The translations under genes and the position numbers were made by a program. DNA of 64,000 bases from an uncultured Bradyrhizobium sp. (lineage in GTDB: Bacteria > Pseudomonadota > Alphaproteobacteria > Rhizobiales > Xanthobacteraceae), in the NCBI RefSeq assembly GCF_936943645.1, contig NZ_CAKZJO010000041.1, forward strand, positions 1 through 64,000. The letters are read 5' to 3'. The first letter of the stretch is position 1. Each line of letters begins with the position of its first letter. Below are positions 25,744 to 35,559 of the stretch, in pieces. The notes under the pieces are model-generated. The model saw only the letters and a program-made list of their open reading frames with translations. It was not told where the DNA came from and ran no database searches.

Positions 25744-27672
25744 TCAGATCGCCACCTGGGTGCCAACCTCGACCACCCGGCCGCTCGGGATCTGGAAATA
25801 GTCCGTGGCGTCGTTGGCGGAGCGGCTGAGCGAGATGAACAGCCGGTCCTGCCAGCGCGGCATGCCTGAATGGGCGGCGGGCTTGAGCGCTCTGCGCGAC
25901 AGGAAGAACGAGGTCGACATGATGTCGAACTGCCAGCCGAGCTTGCGGGCGATCGCCAGCGCCTTCGGCACGTTGGGCGATTCCATGAAGCCGAACTTGA
26001 GGGTCACCTTGGAGAAGGTCGGCGAGATTTGCTCCAGCTTGACGCGCTCGGCCGGATCGATCCGCGGGGTCTGCGCGGTCTCGATGGTGAGGATGACATT
26101 CTTCTCGTGGAGCACCTTGTAGTGCTTCAGACTGTGCATCAGCGCGGTCGGAGCGCTGAGCGGGTCCGAGGTCAGGAACACGGCAGTGCCAGGCACGCGC
26201 TGCGGCGGCCGCTTCTCCAGCATCGCCACGAGGTCGGCGAGCGGGAACTCGAGCTTGCGCGACTTCTCGAACAGCAGCCGGCTGCCGCGCCGCCACGTGT
26301 ACATCAGGATGATCATGAGCGCGCCGAGCGCCAGCGGCACCCAGCCGCCCTCGAACACCTTGAGCAGGTTCGCGGTCAGGAAGGTCAGGTCGAGGAACAG
26401 GAACGGCGCAATCAGCGCGCCGGCGGCGAGCGGCGACCACCTCCAGCCCTTCCAGATCACCACAAAGCCCATCATAGCCGTGACCACCATGGTGCCGGTG
26501 ACGGAGATGCCGTAGGCCGAAGCGAGCGCGCTGGAAGAGCGGAACAAGAGCACCAGCAGCACCACCGCAACCAGCAACAGCTGGTTGATGCGCGGGATGA
26601 AGATCTGGCCCGAATGGGCTTCCGACGTATGGCGAATTTCGAAGCGCGGCAGCAGGCCGAGCTGGATCGCCTGGCGCGTCAGCGAATAGGCGCCGGTGAT
26701 CACCGCCTGGCTGGCGATGACGGTCGCCATAGTGGCGAGCACGACCATGCAGCCGCGGAAGAAGCCTTGCGGGAACAGCTGGAAGAACGGGCTCACGATG
26801 GCGCCGGGGTCGCCGAGCACGAGCGCGCCCTGCCCGAGATAGTTCAGCGCCAGCGAGGGCAGCACGATCGACAGCCAGGCAAACTGGATCGGCCGTTTGC
26901 CGAAATGGCCGAGATCGGCATAAAGCGCCTCGGCGCCGGTGACCGCCAGGAACACCGCGCCCAGCGTGACGAAGCCGATGACGCCGTGGTGGACCATGAA
27001 GGACACGGCGTAGAGCGGGTTCAGCGCATAAAGGACTTGCGGCTGCTGGATGATCGGATGGATCGCCGCCGCCGCAAGCACCGCAAACCAGACGCACATG
27101 ATCGGGCCGAAGAAGGCGGCGACGCGGGCGGTTCCGCGCGACTGCACCGCGAACAGGCCGACCAGGATCACCACCGTCAGCGGCACGATGTAGGGCTCGA
27201 ACCTGAGCGTGACGTCCTTCATGCCCTCGATCGCCGACAGCACCGAGAGCGCCGGCGTGATCACGGCATCGCCGTAGAACAGCGCGCCGGAGATGATGCC
27301 GAGCAGGACGATGGTCGCCCCGCCAGTGCCGACCGCGCGCTGGGCCAGCGCCATCAGCGCCAGGGTGCCGCCCTCGCCGTTGTTGTCGGCCCGGAGCAGG
27401 ATCACGACGTATTTGAGCGTCACCACGACGATCAGGGCCCACAGGATCAGGGAGAGCACGCCGAGCACCGCGGCCGGCGTCGGCACCCCCTCTGCGCCCG
27501 AGGCGGCCATCACCGCCTCGCGGAACGCGTAGAGCGGGCTGGTGCCGATATCGCCATAGACGACCCCGATGCTGCCGAGCGTCAGTGCACCAAAGCCAGC
27601 CGTCGTGTGGGCGTCGCCATGCCCATTGGCCGCCGCCGTTTCCGGGGCGGAAATCGCTACGTCACTTGTCAT
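25744..27672 (-). CDS. kup: Potassium uptake protein Kup, copy 1
   Basis: A 642-residue protein of the KUP/HAK/KT family with 12 membrane helices and a C-terminal cytosolic domain of about 150 residues. Conserved family segments are [15 protein letters not shown] near residue 36-50 and [13 protein letters not shown] near residue 94; D and E within these are important for K+/H+ symport. A Gly/Ala-rich N-terminal tail of about 25 residues is extra. It lies 142 bases after a second kup gene on the same strand, with the same C-terminal ending [10 protein letters not shown]. The pair arose by duplication. Confidence 0.95.
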   Translation of the reverse strand: MTSDVAISAPETAAANGHGDAHTTAGFGALTLGSIGVVYGDIGTSPLYAFREAVMAASGAEGVPTPAAVLGVLSLILWALIVVVTLKYVVILLRADNNGEGGTLALMALAQRAVGTGGATIVLLGIISGALFYGDAVITPALSVLSAIEGMKDVTLRFEPYIVPLTVVILVGLFAVQSRGTARVAAFFGPIMCVWFAVLAAAAIHPIIQQPQVLYALNPLYAVSFMVHHGVIGFVTLGAVFLAVTGAEALYADLGHFGKRPIQFAWLSIVLPSLALNYLGQGALVLGDPGAIVSPFFQLFPQGFFRGCMVVLATMATVIASQAVITGAYSLTRQAIQLGLLPRFEIRHTSEAHSGQIFIPRINQLLLVAVVLLVLLFRSSSALASAYGISVTGTMVVTAMMGFVVIWKGWRWSPLAAGALIAPFLFLDLTFLTANLLKVFEGGWVPLALGALMIILMYTWRRGSRLLFEKSRKLEFPLADLVAMLEKRPPQRVPGTAVFLTSDPLSAPTALMHSLKHYKVLHEKNVILTIETAQTPRIDPAERVKLEQISPTFSKVTLKFGFMESPNVPKALAIARKLGWQFDIMSTSFFLSRRALKPAAHSGMPRWQDRLFISLSRSANDATDYFQIPSGRVVEVGTQVAI

Positions 27673-27814
27673 GGGAGAGCCCAGTGGCCTCTAAAAATGC
27701 TTCACTGCACAACGGCGGAAGAGCGCGCGGCTTATAGTCCTGCGCTGCCGGCATAGCCTAGCCCGATTCTGGGCCTTTGCCATGCAATTTCCGCATGGGT
27801 GTGCCAGTTGCGTT

Positions 27815-29713
27815 TTAGATAGTCACCTGGGTTCCGACTTCAACCACGCGCCCCGTGGGGATCTGGAAATAGTCCGTCGCATCGTTGGCGGACCGGCTGA
27901 GCGCGATGAACAGATGATCCTGCCAGAGCGGCATGCCCGACTGCGCGGACGCCTTCAGCGACCGGCGTGACACGAAGAACGACGTCGACATGATGTCGAA
28001 CTGCCAGCCCTGCTTGCGTGCGATCGCGAGCGCCTTGGGCACATTCGGCTGCTCCATGAAGCCGAAGCGCAGACGGACCTTGGAGAACTTGTCGCTGATC
28101 TTCTCCATGCGGAATCGTTCCGCGAGATCGACCCGCGGCGTGTGCGCGGTCTCGATGGTCAGGATCACGTTGTGCTCGTGCAGCACCTTGTTGTGCTTGA
28201 GGTTGTGCAGCAGCGCGGTCGGCACGAAGGAGGGATCGCTGGTCAGGAATACCGCGGTGCCCTTGACGATATGCGGGGGCCGCTTCTCGAGGCTCCGGAT
28301 CAGGTCGTCCAGCGGCACCTCGATCCGGCGCGTCTTCTGGATCAGGATTCCGGAGCCCTTCCGCCAGGTCCAGATCGTCCCCGCCATGGCCACGCCGAAC
28401 AGCAGCGGCACCCAGGCGCCCTCGAGCAACTTGAGCAGATTGGCGCTGAAGAAACTGAGGTCGACGACGACGAAGGGCACGATCACGGCTGCGGCGGTGG
28501 CGGCCCGCCAGTTCCACAGCTTCCAGATCACGACGAAGCCCATGATGCCGTCGGCGACCATGGTGGTGGAGACCGCAATGCCGTAAGCCGAGGCCAGGTT
28601 GCTGGGGGTGTGAAACAGCAGCACCAGCAGCATCACGCCGATCAACAGCAGGCGGTTCACGCGCGGCAGATAGATCTGGCCGGCGTGGGTCTCGGAGGTG
28701 TAACGCACCTCGAAGCGCGGCAAGAGGCCGAGCTGCACCGCCTGATAGACCAGCGAATAGGCACCGGTGATCACCGCCTGGCTCGCGATCACGGTGGCTG
28801 CCGTCGCCAGCCCGACCAGCGGCAGCACCAGACTCTCCGGCACCATGCGGTAGAACGAATGCTCGATCGCGCTGGGGTCGGACAGCACCAGCGCGCCCTG
28901 CCCGAAATAGTTGATCAGGAGCGCGGGCAGCACGAAGAACATCCAGGCCGACTGGATCGGCCTGCGGCCGAAATGGCCGAGATCGGCGTAGAGCGCCTCG
29001 CCCCCCGTCACCGCCAGGAACACGGCACCGAGCGTCACGAGACCGATCGTGCCGTGGGACAGCACGAACTGCACCGCATAGTAGGGATTGATCGCCGCCA
29101 GCACCGAGGGATCGTCGGCGATGTGGACGGCCCCCATCGCGGCGATGACGGTGAACCAGACCACCATCACCGGCCCGAAGGCCGAGGCCACCAGCGCCGT
29201 GCCCTTGCTCTGGACTGCGAACAGCAGTGCCAGGATGAAGACGGTCAGCGGCACGACATAATGCTCGAACGCGGGGGTTGCGAGCTTCAAGCCTTCCACC
29301 GCCGAGAGCACCGAGATCGCCGGCGTGATCATGGAATCGCCGATGAACATCGAGGCGCCGACCACGCCCAGCGCCAGCAGAACCCAGCTTCGCCGCCCGA
29401 GCGCGCGCTGGCCGAGCGCCATCAGCGAGAGCGTGCCGCCCTCCCCGTTATTGTCGGCGCGCAGCAGCAGCAGGACGTATTTGGCCGTGACCACGATCAG
29501 CAGCGCCCACAGGATCAGCGAGAGCACGCCGAGCACGATGACCCGCGAGACCGGCGCGCCATGGGCCGCGCCCTTGACCGCCTCGTGGAATGCGTAGAGC
29601 GGCGAGGTGCCGATATCGCCGAAGACGACGCCGATGCTCCCGAGCGTAAGGGCCCAAAAACTCGATTTGGCCGGCCCGTCCTGGGTCTCGGCCTGTGTGA
29701 TGCTCGCCGTCAT
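27815..29713 (-). CDS. kup: Potassium uptake protein Kup, copy 2
   Basis: A 632-residue KUP-family proton/potassium symporter, homologous to the adjacent copy over its whole length: [28 protein letters not shown], and the C-terminal [19 protein letters not shown]. The N-terminal tail differs. Two or more kup genes are usual in Bradyrhizobium. No clear ribosome site is seen for either copy. The 142-base gap between them shows no obvious terminator, so this copy may drive expression of both. Confidence 0.95.
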   Translation of the reverse strand: MTASITQAETQDGPAKSSFWALTLGSIGVVFGDIGTSPLYAFHEAVKGAAHGAPVSRVIVLGVLSLILWALLIVVTAKYVLLLLRADNNGEGGTLSLMALGQRALGRRSWVLLALGVVGASMFIGDSMITPAISVLSAVEGLKLATPAFEHYVVPLTVFILALLFAVQSKGTALVASAFGPVMVVWFTVIAAMGAVHIADDPSVLAAINPYYAVQFVLSHGTIGLVTLGAVFLAVTGGEALYADLGHFGRRPIQSAWMFFVLPALLINYFGQGALVLSDPSAIEHSFYRMVPESLVLPLVGLATAATVIASQAVITGAYSLVYQAVQLGLLPRFEVRYTSETHAGQIYLPRVNRLLLIGVMLLVLLFHTPSNLASAYGIAVSTTMVADGIMGFVVIWKLWNWRAATAAAVIVPFVVVDLSFFSANLLKLLEGAWVPLLFGVAMAGTIWTWRKGSGILIQKTRRIEVPLDDLIRSLEKRPPHIVKGTAVFLTSDPSFVPTALLHNLKHNKVLHEHNVILTIETAHTPRVDLAERFRMEKISDKFSKVRLRFGFMEQPNVPKALAIARKQGWQFDIMSTSFFVSRRSLKASAQSGMPLWQDHLFIALSRSANDATDYFQIPTGRVVEVGTQVTI

Positions 29714-29945
29714 GAAGATGGAAAACGCTTCTTCCCTGGAATTGATCCGGCGCCTTTTGACGCTTCCGGCGCGCCTGTCAATCGGCGCACCACCATAGCA
29801 GGCGCAGAGCCGGCCGCTGTGACGCTGCAGCCACGCTCATCGCCAGCGCGACGACATGCCTCAGGTAGAATGGTAGCGCAAGGGGGCTCATGTCCGGAGC
29901 ATCACCTCGCCGGAAAAGCCGGAGCTCACCGGGGCCGGATCAGGC

Positions 29946-30776
29946 TCACGGCTTCAGATTCGGCGGCAGCGGCGGATCCTCGCGCATCAGGGTGATGGTC
30001 ACCCGCCGATTGGCCGCGAGCGAGGGATCGTCCGGAAACAGCGGCTGGGTGTCCGCCTTGCCCGAGACGGCGAAGATGTGCGACGGCGGCAGGCCCTCGC
30101 GTTCGAGGATCTGACGCACGGCGTTGGCGCGGTCGGCCGACAGATCGAAGGCGCCGTAGTCGCTGCGGTTCGGCACGAAGCCGGCCGCGGTGTGGCCGGC
30201 GATGGAGACGCGCAGCGGCGTGGCCTTGAGCGGGATCGCGAGCTTCTCGACCAGGCGGCGGGTGCGGTCATAGGGCACCTTGGAGCCATCGGCGAACATC
30301 GAGCGGCCGTCCTGGTCGACGATCTCCAGGTTGAGCCCCTGCTTGGTCTCCTCGAACATGATGTGCTTGGACATCTCGGTGAGCTCCGGCATGTCCTGCA
30401 ACGCCTGGCGCAGCGAGGCTGCGGCGAGCGCGAAATTGCGATCGACCTTGATCTTCGCGCCCGACGTCTTGTCGCGGTCTTCCTGGTCCGGGGTCGGCGT
30501 GTTGGAGGCGTCTTCGGGCTGGATATGGTCGACGTTCTTCAGCCGCGGGCGGGTCGGCAGACCGTCGGATTCCACGATGCCGGCATAGCGCGCTTCGCTC
30601 TGCACGCCGAAGGCGTCGCGCATCGAGCCGGCGACGATCTTCAGCTTGTTGGCGTCCTGGGTCGAGAACGCCACGAGCATGACGAAAAAGCTCATCATCA
30701 GGCCCATGAGGTCGGCGAAGGTCACGAACCAGCCGTGACCGCCACCGTGCGCATCGCCGCGTTTCTTCTTGGCCAT
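29946..30776 (-). CDS. motB: Flagellar motor stator protein MotB-like (OmpA domain)
   Basis: A 276-residue protein with one N-terminal membrane helix (about 17-39). D22 in FADLMGLMMSFFVML is at the place of the proton/sodium-binding Asp of MotB. A linker of about 90 residues leads to a C-terminal OmpA-like peptidoglycan-binding domain with ISIAGHTAAG-like and NRRVTITL motifs. It starts 24 bases after motA on the same strand. The pair is outside any flagellar cluster seen here; Bradyrhizobium has two flagellar systems and extra stators, so which it serves is not visible. Confidence 0.9.
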   Translation of the reverse strand: MAKKKRGDAHGGGHGWFVTFADLMGLMMSFFVMLVAFSTQDANKLKIVAGSMRDAFGVQSEARYAGIVESDGLPTRPRLKNVDHIQPEDASNTPTPDQEDRDKTSGAKIKVDRNFALAAASLRQALQDMPELTEMSKHIMFEETKQGLNLEIVDQDGRSMFADGSKVPYDRTRRLVEKLAIPLKATPLRVSIAGHTAAGFVPNRSDYGAFDLSADRANAVRQILEREGLPPSHIFAVSGKADTQPLFPDDPSLAANRRVTITLMREDPPLPPNLKP

Positions 30777-30800
30777 GTCTGATGATCCCGGCGGGCGGGC

Positions 30801-31574
30801 TTACGCCGGCACCGGCTCGCCCTCGGCGTGACGATGCTTCTCCGGCAGGTAGGCCAGCAGCATTTCGCGCACGAGCGTCGGGCTCTTGGAGTCGCGGATC
30901 ATCAGGATGCCGTCGATGATCAGGGTGCGGTTGGTCTCCTCGTCGAGCAGCTTGCCGTGCAGCTTGTCGGCGATCGGCAGACAGAACAGGTTCGCGACCA
31001 GCGCGCCGTAGAGCGTGGCGAGCAGCGCGGTCGCCATGAACGGGCCGAGCTTGGAGGGGTCGGTCATGTTGGCGAACATCTGCACCATGCCGATCAGGGT
31101 GCCGATCATGCCGAACGCCGGGGCGCAGTCGCCGATGGCGCGGTAGATCTTGCTGCCCTCGTCGAGATGCATCAGGAAGTTGTCGCGATCGCGCTCGAGA
31201 TTGTCGCGGATGAAGTCGAGGTCGTAACCGTCGGCGACGTAGCGGATGCCCTTGGCGAGGAACGGCTCGTCGGTCTCGACCTTTTCGAGGCCGACCGGGC
31301 CCTGCTTGCGGGCGATCTCGGCGATGCGCGCGAGCTCGTCGACGAGGTCGTGCGCCGACAGCCGGCTCATGGTGAAGGCGAACTTGGCGCCGAGCGGAAG
31401 GCCGTGCAGCAGCGCCGAGAGCGGAAAGCGGATCATGGTGGCGGAGATCGAGCCGCCGAAGATGATGATCATCGCATGTTCGGAGATGAACATGTGAAGG
31501 TCGCCGCCCATGAAGATCATCGCCGTGATGACGATGATGCCGGCCGTGAGCCCAACGCCCGTCATGATATCCAT
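30801..31574 (-). CDS. motA: Flagellar motor stator protein MotA-like (MotA/PomA)
   Basis: The protein has 257 residues from the ATG at 31574, with GGAG 6 bases before it; an in-frame TTG 12 bases up would remove that site. Four membrane helices are visible: two near the N-terminus (GVGLTAGIIVITAMIFMG and AMIIIFGGSISATMI) and two after the cytoplasmic loop (FGMIGTLIGMVQM and MATALLATLYGALVANLF). PA-x-GMIGTLIG holds the conserved proline/glycine signature of MotA/TolQ. It forms the channel with MotB. The compact length and FGGSIS segment are closer to PomA than to E. coli MotA. Confidence 0.9.
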   Translation of the reverse strand: MDIMTGVGLTAGIIVITAMIFMGGDLHMFISEHAMIIIFGGSISATMIRFPLSALLHGLPLGAKFAFTMSRLSAHDLVDELARIAEIARKQGPVGLEKVETDEPFLAKGIRYVADGYDLDFIRDNLERDRDNFLMHLDEGSKIYRAIGDCAPAFGMIGTLIGMVQMFANMTDPSKLGPFMATALLATLYGALVANLFCLPIADKLHGKLLDEETNRTLIIDGILMIRDSKSPTLVREMLLAYLPEKHRHAEGEPVPA

Positions 31575-31828
31575 GGGATACTCCAACGCGTACGCAGCAA
31601 CGGCCGTCCTGGCCGCTGGCGCGGCCCAACCCCGAACCGCATCGGAAACCCTAGAGCGCCGCCCTTAAAGCCGCGTAAAGGTTAAGTTGAGCCGGCCCAC
31701 AAGACCGGCGCGGCGTGCCCGGAGGATGCCGGCTTTGCCGACGGCCGACTGGAATTTCAACGCTTTGCTAACCATGATTGGGGGCACCGGACGATGACGC
31801 CTGATAGAATGACGCCGAGGTGGTCTCC

Positions 31829-32509
31829 ATGATTTTCTGGTCAGCGAGCGCGATTGGATTGGCCGTCGCTTATCTCTTCGGCTCTGTGCCAACAGGCTAT
31901 CTGGCCGGGAAGCTGCTCCGCGGCATCGATATCCGTGAGCACGGCTCGCGATCCACCGGCGCGACGAACGTGTTGCGCACTCTGGGAAAATGGCCCGCGC
32001 TGGTGGTGCTTCTGATCGATGTGATGAAGGGTGCTGCGGCAATCGTGTTCGCGCGCTGGTTCTTTGGTTGGGTCTTCACATTGCCATCGGGCGCGCCGCC
32101 GGCCGCGCTCGATCCACAAAGCTGGATCGACTGGGCCGTGTGCCTTTCCGGACTTGCCGCATTGCTCGGGCACGCCGTCTCGATCTGGCTGAACTTCACG
32201 GGCGGCAAGTCTGCGGCGGCCGGGCTCGGTGTTCTACTGGCGATGTCGTGGCCGGTCGGCCTCGGCGCCGCACTCGCTTTTGCCATTGCACTCGCCATTT
32301 CTCGCATTGTTTCGCTGGGCTCGATCCTGGCCGCACTGACGGCGATTGCCCTCGTCTGCATCCTCGAGCAACCATTGCCTTATCGGTTGCTGGTGATTGC
32401 CGGCGGCATCTACGTGATCGTGCGTCATCGTGCCAACATTCAGCGGCTGCTGGCGGGAACGGAACCGAGGTTCGGACAATTCAGCCCAGAACCGGCGACG
32501 GAAGCGTAA
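31829..32509 (+). CDS. plsY: Glycerol-3-phosphate acyltransferase PlsY
   Basis: The protein has 226 residues from the ATG at 31829 (GAGG 8 bases before it; an in-frame GTG lies 9 bases up). The three PlsY motifs are seen: GSVPTGYLAGK near residue 17, GSRSTGATNVLR near residue 40, and GHAVSIWLNFTGGKSAA near residue 115. About seven membrane helices. It uses acyl-phosphate to acylate glycerol-3-phosphate, the first step of phospholipid synthesis. A stretch of charged residues at the C-terminus makes it somewhat longer than usual (about 200). In many rhizobia plsY is near pyrC and dprA; that is not the case here, so it may be an extra copy. Confidence 0.93.
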   Translation: MIFWSASAIGLAVAYLFGSVPTGYLAGKLLRGIDIREHGSRSTGATNVLRTLGKWPALVVLLIDVMKGAAAIVFARWFFGWVFTLPSGAPPAALDPQSWIDWAVCLSGLAALLGHAVSIWLNFTGGKSAAAGLGVLLAMSWPVGLGAALAFAIALAISRIVSLGSILAALTAIALVCILEQPLPYRLLVIAGGIYVIVRHRANIQRLLAGTEPRFGQFSPEPATEA

Positions 32510-32664
32510 GCGCCACTCGTTGATTGTTGGAGCAGAGCTTTCGAAGCTGACGAGTCTCGAGGCCACAAGCCAGCAAGCGACTGCGGCCCTGCGCCACGGG
32601 CGAAACGATGGACGAGCTGCTATCCTGTCGCCCATGCGGCTTGCCCATGACGGGAGCCATCCCA

Positions 32665-32958
32665 ATGCTGACGCTATTCAGTCTTCTCACCGCGTTGCCG
32701 GCGGTGCTGGCGCTCCATCTGCTCGAGCCGCAGCTCGTCCTGCCGGCGTTCAGCGCCCTGCTCTTCGTCGAGGCCGCTTTCGCCGCGATCGCAGCGCGGT
32801 TGATCCACAGCGCCGACCGCCCTGATGACATTACCCTGTGGGATCTTGCCGGCGGCTTCACCCTGATCGGATGCGCCGCCGCGATGTTCGGAGAACCGGA
32901 TCAGGCTGCCCTGTTCCTGACCGAACAAGGCAGCTCGCAACCGGCGTCATCGCCGTAA
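32665..32958 (+). CDS. Small hypothetical membrane protein
   Basis: The protein has 97 residues from the ATG at 32665, which has GGGAG 8 bases before it; earlier in-frame ATGs at 32608 and 32647 lack good sites. Three hydrophobic stretches (LFSLLTALPAVLALHLL, FSALLFVEAAFAAIAARLI, LAGGFTLIGCAAAMFG) suggest an integral membrane protein, with a polar tail. I do not recognise the family, though similar proteins occur in related rhizobia. It is convergent with the RraA-like gene with only 3 bases between stops. Confidence 0.7.
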   Translation: MLTLFSLLTALPAVLALHLLEPQLVLPAFSALLFVEAAFAAIAARLIHSADRPDDITLWDLAGGFTLIGCAAAMFGEPDQAALFLTEQGSSQPASSP

Positions 32959-32961
32959 GCG

Positions 32962-33681
32962 TCAGTGGATCTCCGCCGAGCGCTTCAGCGCGGCCTTCAG
33001 CTTCTCCAGCGAGAAGTCGGGACTGCGGGCGATCTCGAGGATCGGCGTCTCGCGGCGGCCGCAGAGTTCGGCGGCCTCGGGCAGCTTGGCCGCGATGTCG
33101 TGCGGGATCACGATGGCGCCGTGCTGGTCGGCGTGAATCAGGTCGTCCGACCTCACGGTCATGCCGGCGACGCGCACCTCGCCGCCGAAGCTCTCCGCAT
33201 GCACCCAGGCATGCGAGGGACCGATCGAGCCGGCCAGCGCCTGGAAGCCCGGCGCCCATTGCGGGATGTCGCGGATCGAGCCGTCGGTGATGACACCGAG
33301 GCAGCCGAGCGCCTTGTGGACGTTGCTCTGCACCTCACCCCAGAACGCACCGTAGCCGACGTCGGGACCGTCGATGTCCTGGATCACCGAGATGCGCGGA
33401 CCGTGGCCGGTGCCGACATATTCGTAATACTCGATGCGGCGCTTCGACTGCTCCTCCGCCGGCAGCGAGGACTTAAGCACGGAGCGGATCGCAACCGTGC
33501 GGGCATAGCCGACCATCGGCGGCAAATCGGGGAACGGGCAGACCAGCTGCTTGGTGGTGTAGCCGATCAGCCGGCGCTCGGGCGCCACGATCTCCATGGC
33601 ATTGCAGATCGTCGGCGTGTCATAGCGGCCCAGCGCTTCGAGGACGGAAGCGGGCAGCGGCCCGGTCGCGGAATTGGTCAC
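32962..33681 (-). CDS. RraA-like protein (possible 4-hydroxy-4-methyl-2-oxoglutarate aldolase)
   Basis: The protein has 239 residues from a GTG at 33681, with GGGAGAG upstream. It has the RraA/HMG-aldolase fold: DTPTICNAME near residue 21, GPDVGYGAFWGEV near residue 105 at the position of the GG-x-G-E-x4-A loop, and GVITDGSIRDIPQW (D-G-x-x-R-D) near residue 131, which carries the Arg-Asp pair that binds metal and substrate in HMG/CHA aldolases. Hence an aldolase or oxaloacetate decarboxylase role is more likely than RNase E regulation. No aromatic catabolism genes are adjacent. Confidence 0.85.
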   Translation of the reverse strand: MTNSATGPLPASVLEALGRYDTPTICNAMEIVAPERRLIGYTTKQLVCPFPDLPPMVGYARTVAIRSVLKSSLPAEEQSKRRIEYYEYVGTGHGPRISVIQDIDGPDVGYGAFWGEVQSNVHKALGCLGVITDGSIRDIPQWAPGFQALAGSIGPSHAWVHAESFGGEVRVAGMTVRSDDLIHADQHGAIVIPHDIAAKLPEAAELCGRRETPILEIARSPDFSLEKLKAALKRSAEIH

Positions 33682-33805
33682 GGCGTTCTCTCCCAGATTG
33701 GCGGCGGTTGATTGTGCGATGCCGCCGGCATCAGGGCGATATAGCCGAGATCGGGTCTCGACCCAACTCAGCACGCCATCATGGCAGATATCCGCGTGTC
33801 GCCGT

Positions 33806-34687
33806 TCAGTGCAACCGTCCGGGCCGGTCGTCGTCGTGCGGCGGCTCCGACAAATTCGCCAGCGTCGGCGCCGAGGGTGGCGAGGAGACCTCGCCTCCCG
33901 ATGGCGCAGCGGCCTCCATCGCGCGTGCCTGATCGCGATAGGATTTGTAGCCGAGCGGCAAAGCCAGAAGATACAGCACCGTGCCGATCGACAGCACGTG
34001 CCAGGGATAGGCGATCAACAGCGCGATGAAGACGATCACGGCAACGAAGGCCGGCAGCACCAGCTCGGGTGCCACGCGCATGCGCTTGGTCTTGCCGGAG
34101 AACACCGGCAGCCGCGATACCATCAGGAAGGCGATCAGCAGCGTATAGGCCGCCGTCACCGCCGCAGGCGCGCGGCCGAGATCGAGGAAGGCGACATAGA
34201 TCGGCAGCAGCACGGTGATCGCGCCGGCCGGCGCTGGCACGCCGGTGAAGAAATTGGCGGCGAAGGCCGGCTTGTTCGGATCGTCCATGGTGGCATTGAA
34301 GCGGGCCAGGCGCAGACCGCCGGAAATCGCGAACACCATCGCGGCGATCCAGCCGGCATTGCCGAGCTCGTGAAGCTGCCAGAAATACAGCATCAACCCG
34401 GGCGCCACGCCGAAATTGACGAAATCGGCGAGACTGTCGAGCTCAGCGCCGAACTTGGACTGGCCCTTGATCATGCGCGCGATACGGCCATCGATGCCGT
34501 CGAGCGCGGCCGCAAACACGATGGCGTAGACCGCGAGCGACATCCGCCCCTCGATCGACAGCCGGATCGAGGTCAGGCCGGCGCAGATCGCCAGCAGCGT
34601 AATGACGTTGGGCACCAGCATCCGCACCGGAATCGGGCGGAACCGCCGGCGGCGCGTATCGGGGTATTTGAAGTCATAGGGCGTCAT
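33806..34687 (-). CDS. pssA: Phosphatidylserine synthase PssA (CDP-alcohol phosphatidyltransferase)
   Basis: A 293-residue integral membrane enzyme with about eight helices. The complete CDP-alcohol phosphatidyltransferase signature D-x2-DG-x2-AR-x8-G-x3-D-x3-D is present at D63, D66, G67, A70, R71, G80, D84 and D88. It joins serine to CDP-diacylglycerol. It follows psd by 86 bases on the same strand; the two give phosphatidylethanolamine. The basic N-terminus (TRRRRFRPIPVR) and the type II family fit alphaproteobacterial Pss. Confidence 0.95.
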   Translation of the reverse strand: MTPYDFKYPDTRRRRFRPIPVRMLVPNVITLLAICAGLTSIRLSIEGRMSLAVYAIVFAAALDGIDGRIARMIKGQSKFGAELDSLADFVNFGVAPGLMLYFWQLHELGNAGWIAAMVFAISGGLRLARFNATMDDPNKPAFAANFFTGVPAPAGAITVLLPIYVAFLDLGRAPAAVTAAYTLLIAFLMVSRLPVFSGKTKRMRVAPELVLPAFVAVIVFIALLIAYPWHVLSIGTVLYLLALPLGYKSYRDQARAMEAAAPSGGEVSSPPSAPTLANLSEPPHDDDRPGRLH

Positions 34688-34773
34688 GGCTGGTCCTCAC
34701 CTCAAGGCGAGATATAGCAAGCCGCCTTCCCCTCCGCCATTGCGGCGGAAGGCCCCCTTGGCGCGACTATTGG

Positions 34774-35472
34774 TTAATTAGCGCGGAAGGCGCGGCTGGG
34801 GTCGTCCCCGGCAAGATCGGCCAGGATCGTCTCGCCGGCGATGGCGGTCTGCCCTTCCGAGACCAGCGCCTTGGTGCCCACAGGCAGATAGACGTCGAGC
34901 CGCGAGCCAAAGCGGATCAGACCGAAACGCTCGCCGGCGCCGATCGCCTGCCCCTCCCTGACGAAACAGACGATGCGCTTGGCGACGAGACCTGCGATCT
35001 GAACCACGCCGATGCGAGCGGTCGGCGTCGAAATGACCAGCGAGTTGCGCTCGTTGTCTTCGCTGGCCTTGTCGAGTTCGGCATTGATGAAGAGGCCGGG
35101 ACGGTAGGCGATGCGATCAACCCTGCCTGCGACGGGCGCGCGGTTCACGTGGCAATTGAACACGCTCATGAACACCGAGATGCGCGGCAATGGCCGGTCC
35201 CCGAGCCCGAGCTCGGCCGGCGGCAGCGCCATGGTGATCATCGAGACCCGGCCATCGGCCGGCGATACCACCAGCCCCTCGCGCACCGGCGTCACGCGCA
35301 CGGGATCGCGGAAGAACAGCGCGCACCACACGGTCAGGATCGTGCCGATCCAGCCCAGAGGCGACCACAGCCAGAACAGGATCAGGCTTGCCAGCGCAAA
35401 GGCGCCGATGAAGGGATAGCCCTCCTTGTGGATCGGCGGGATCTGACGCTGGATCGAATCGAGAATGGACAT
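34774..35472 (-). CDS. psd: Phosphatidylserine decarboxylase proenzyme
   Basis: A 232-residue short-form (archaeal/type II-like) decarboxylase. The self-cleavage site is G189-S190 in RFGSRLDV, where Ser becomes the pyruvoyl group of the alpha chain. Two N-terminal helices (about 22-56) anchor it to the inner membrane. Conserved segments SPADGRV near residue 70 and [16 protein letters not shown] near residue 101 contain the catalytic Asp and His. It makes phosphatidylethanolamine from the PssA product. The gene precedes pssA and may be co-transcribed with the upstream Atm1-type exporter (87 bases). Confidence 0.95.
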   Translation of the reverse strand: MSILDSIQRQIPPIHKEGYPFIGAFALASLILFWLWSPLGWIGTILTVWCALFFRDPVRVTPVREGLVVSPADGRVSMITMALPPAELGLGDRPLPRISVFMSVFNCHVNRAPVAGRVDRIAYRPGLFINAELDKASEDNERNSLVISTPTARIGVVQIAGLVAKRIVCFVREGQAIGAGERFGLIRFGSRLDVYLPVGTKALVSEGQTAIAGETILADLAGDDPSRAFRAN

Positions 35473-35559
35473 CGCTATCTGCCGCTGATGGGGTTGACGG
35501 CGCGCGGGTCGCCCCGTGCGGTGGGGATGTTTAGGCCAGAGTTGGGACCGGAGACAAGG

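Noticed and set aside
25870..27756. A 628-residue plus-strand frame opposite kup copy 1
   Set aside because: Low-complexity His/Arg/Asp/Glu-rich shadow of a strongly conserved membrane protein gene.
29890..30114. A 74-residue plus-strand frame at the end of motB
   Set aside because: It overlaps motB antisense and is Ser/Arg-rich with no motif.
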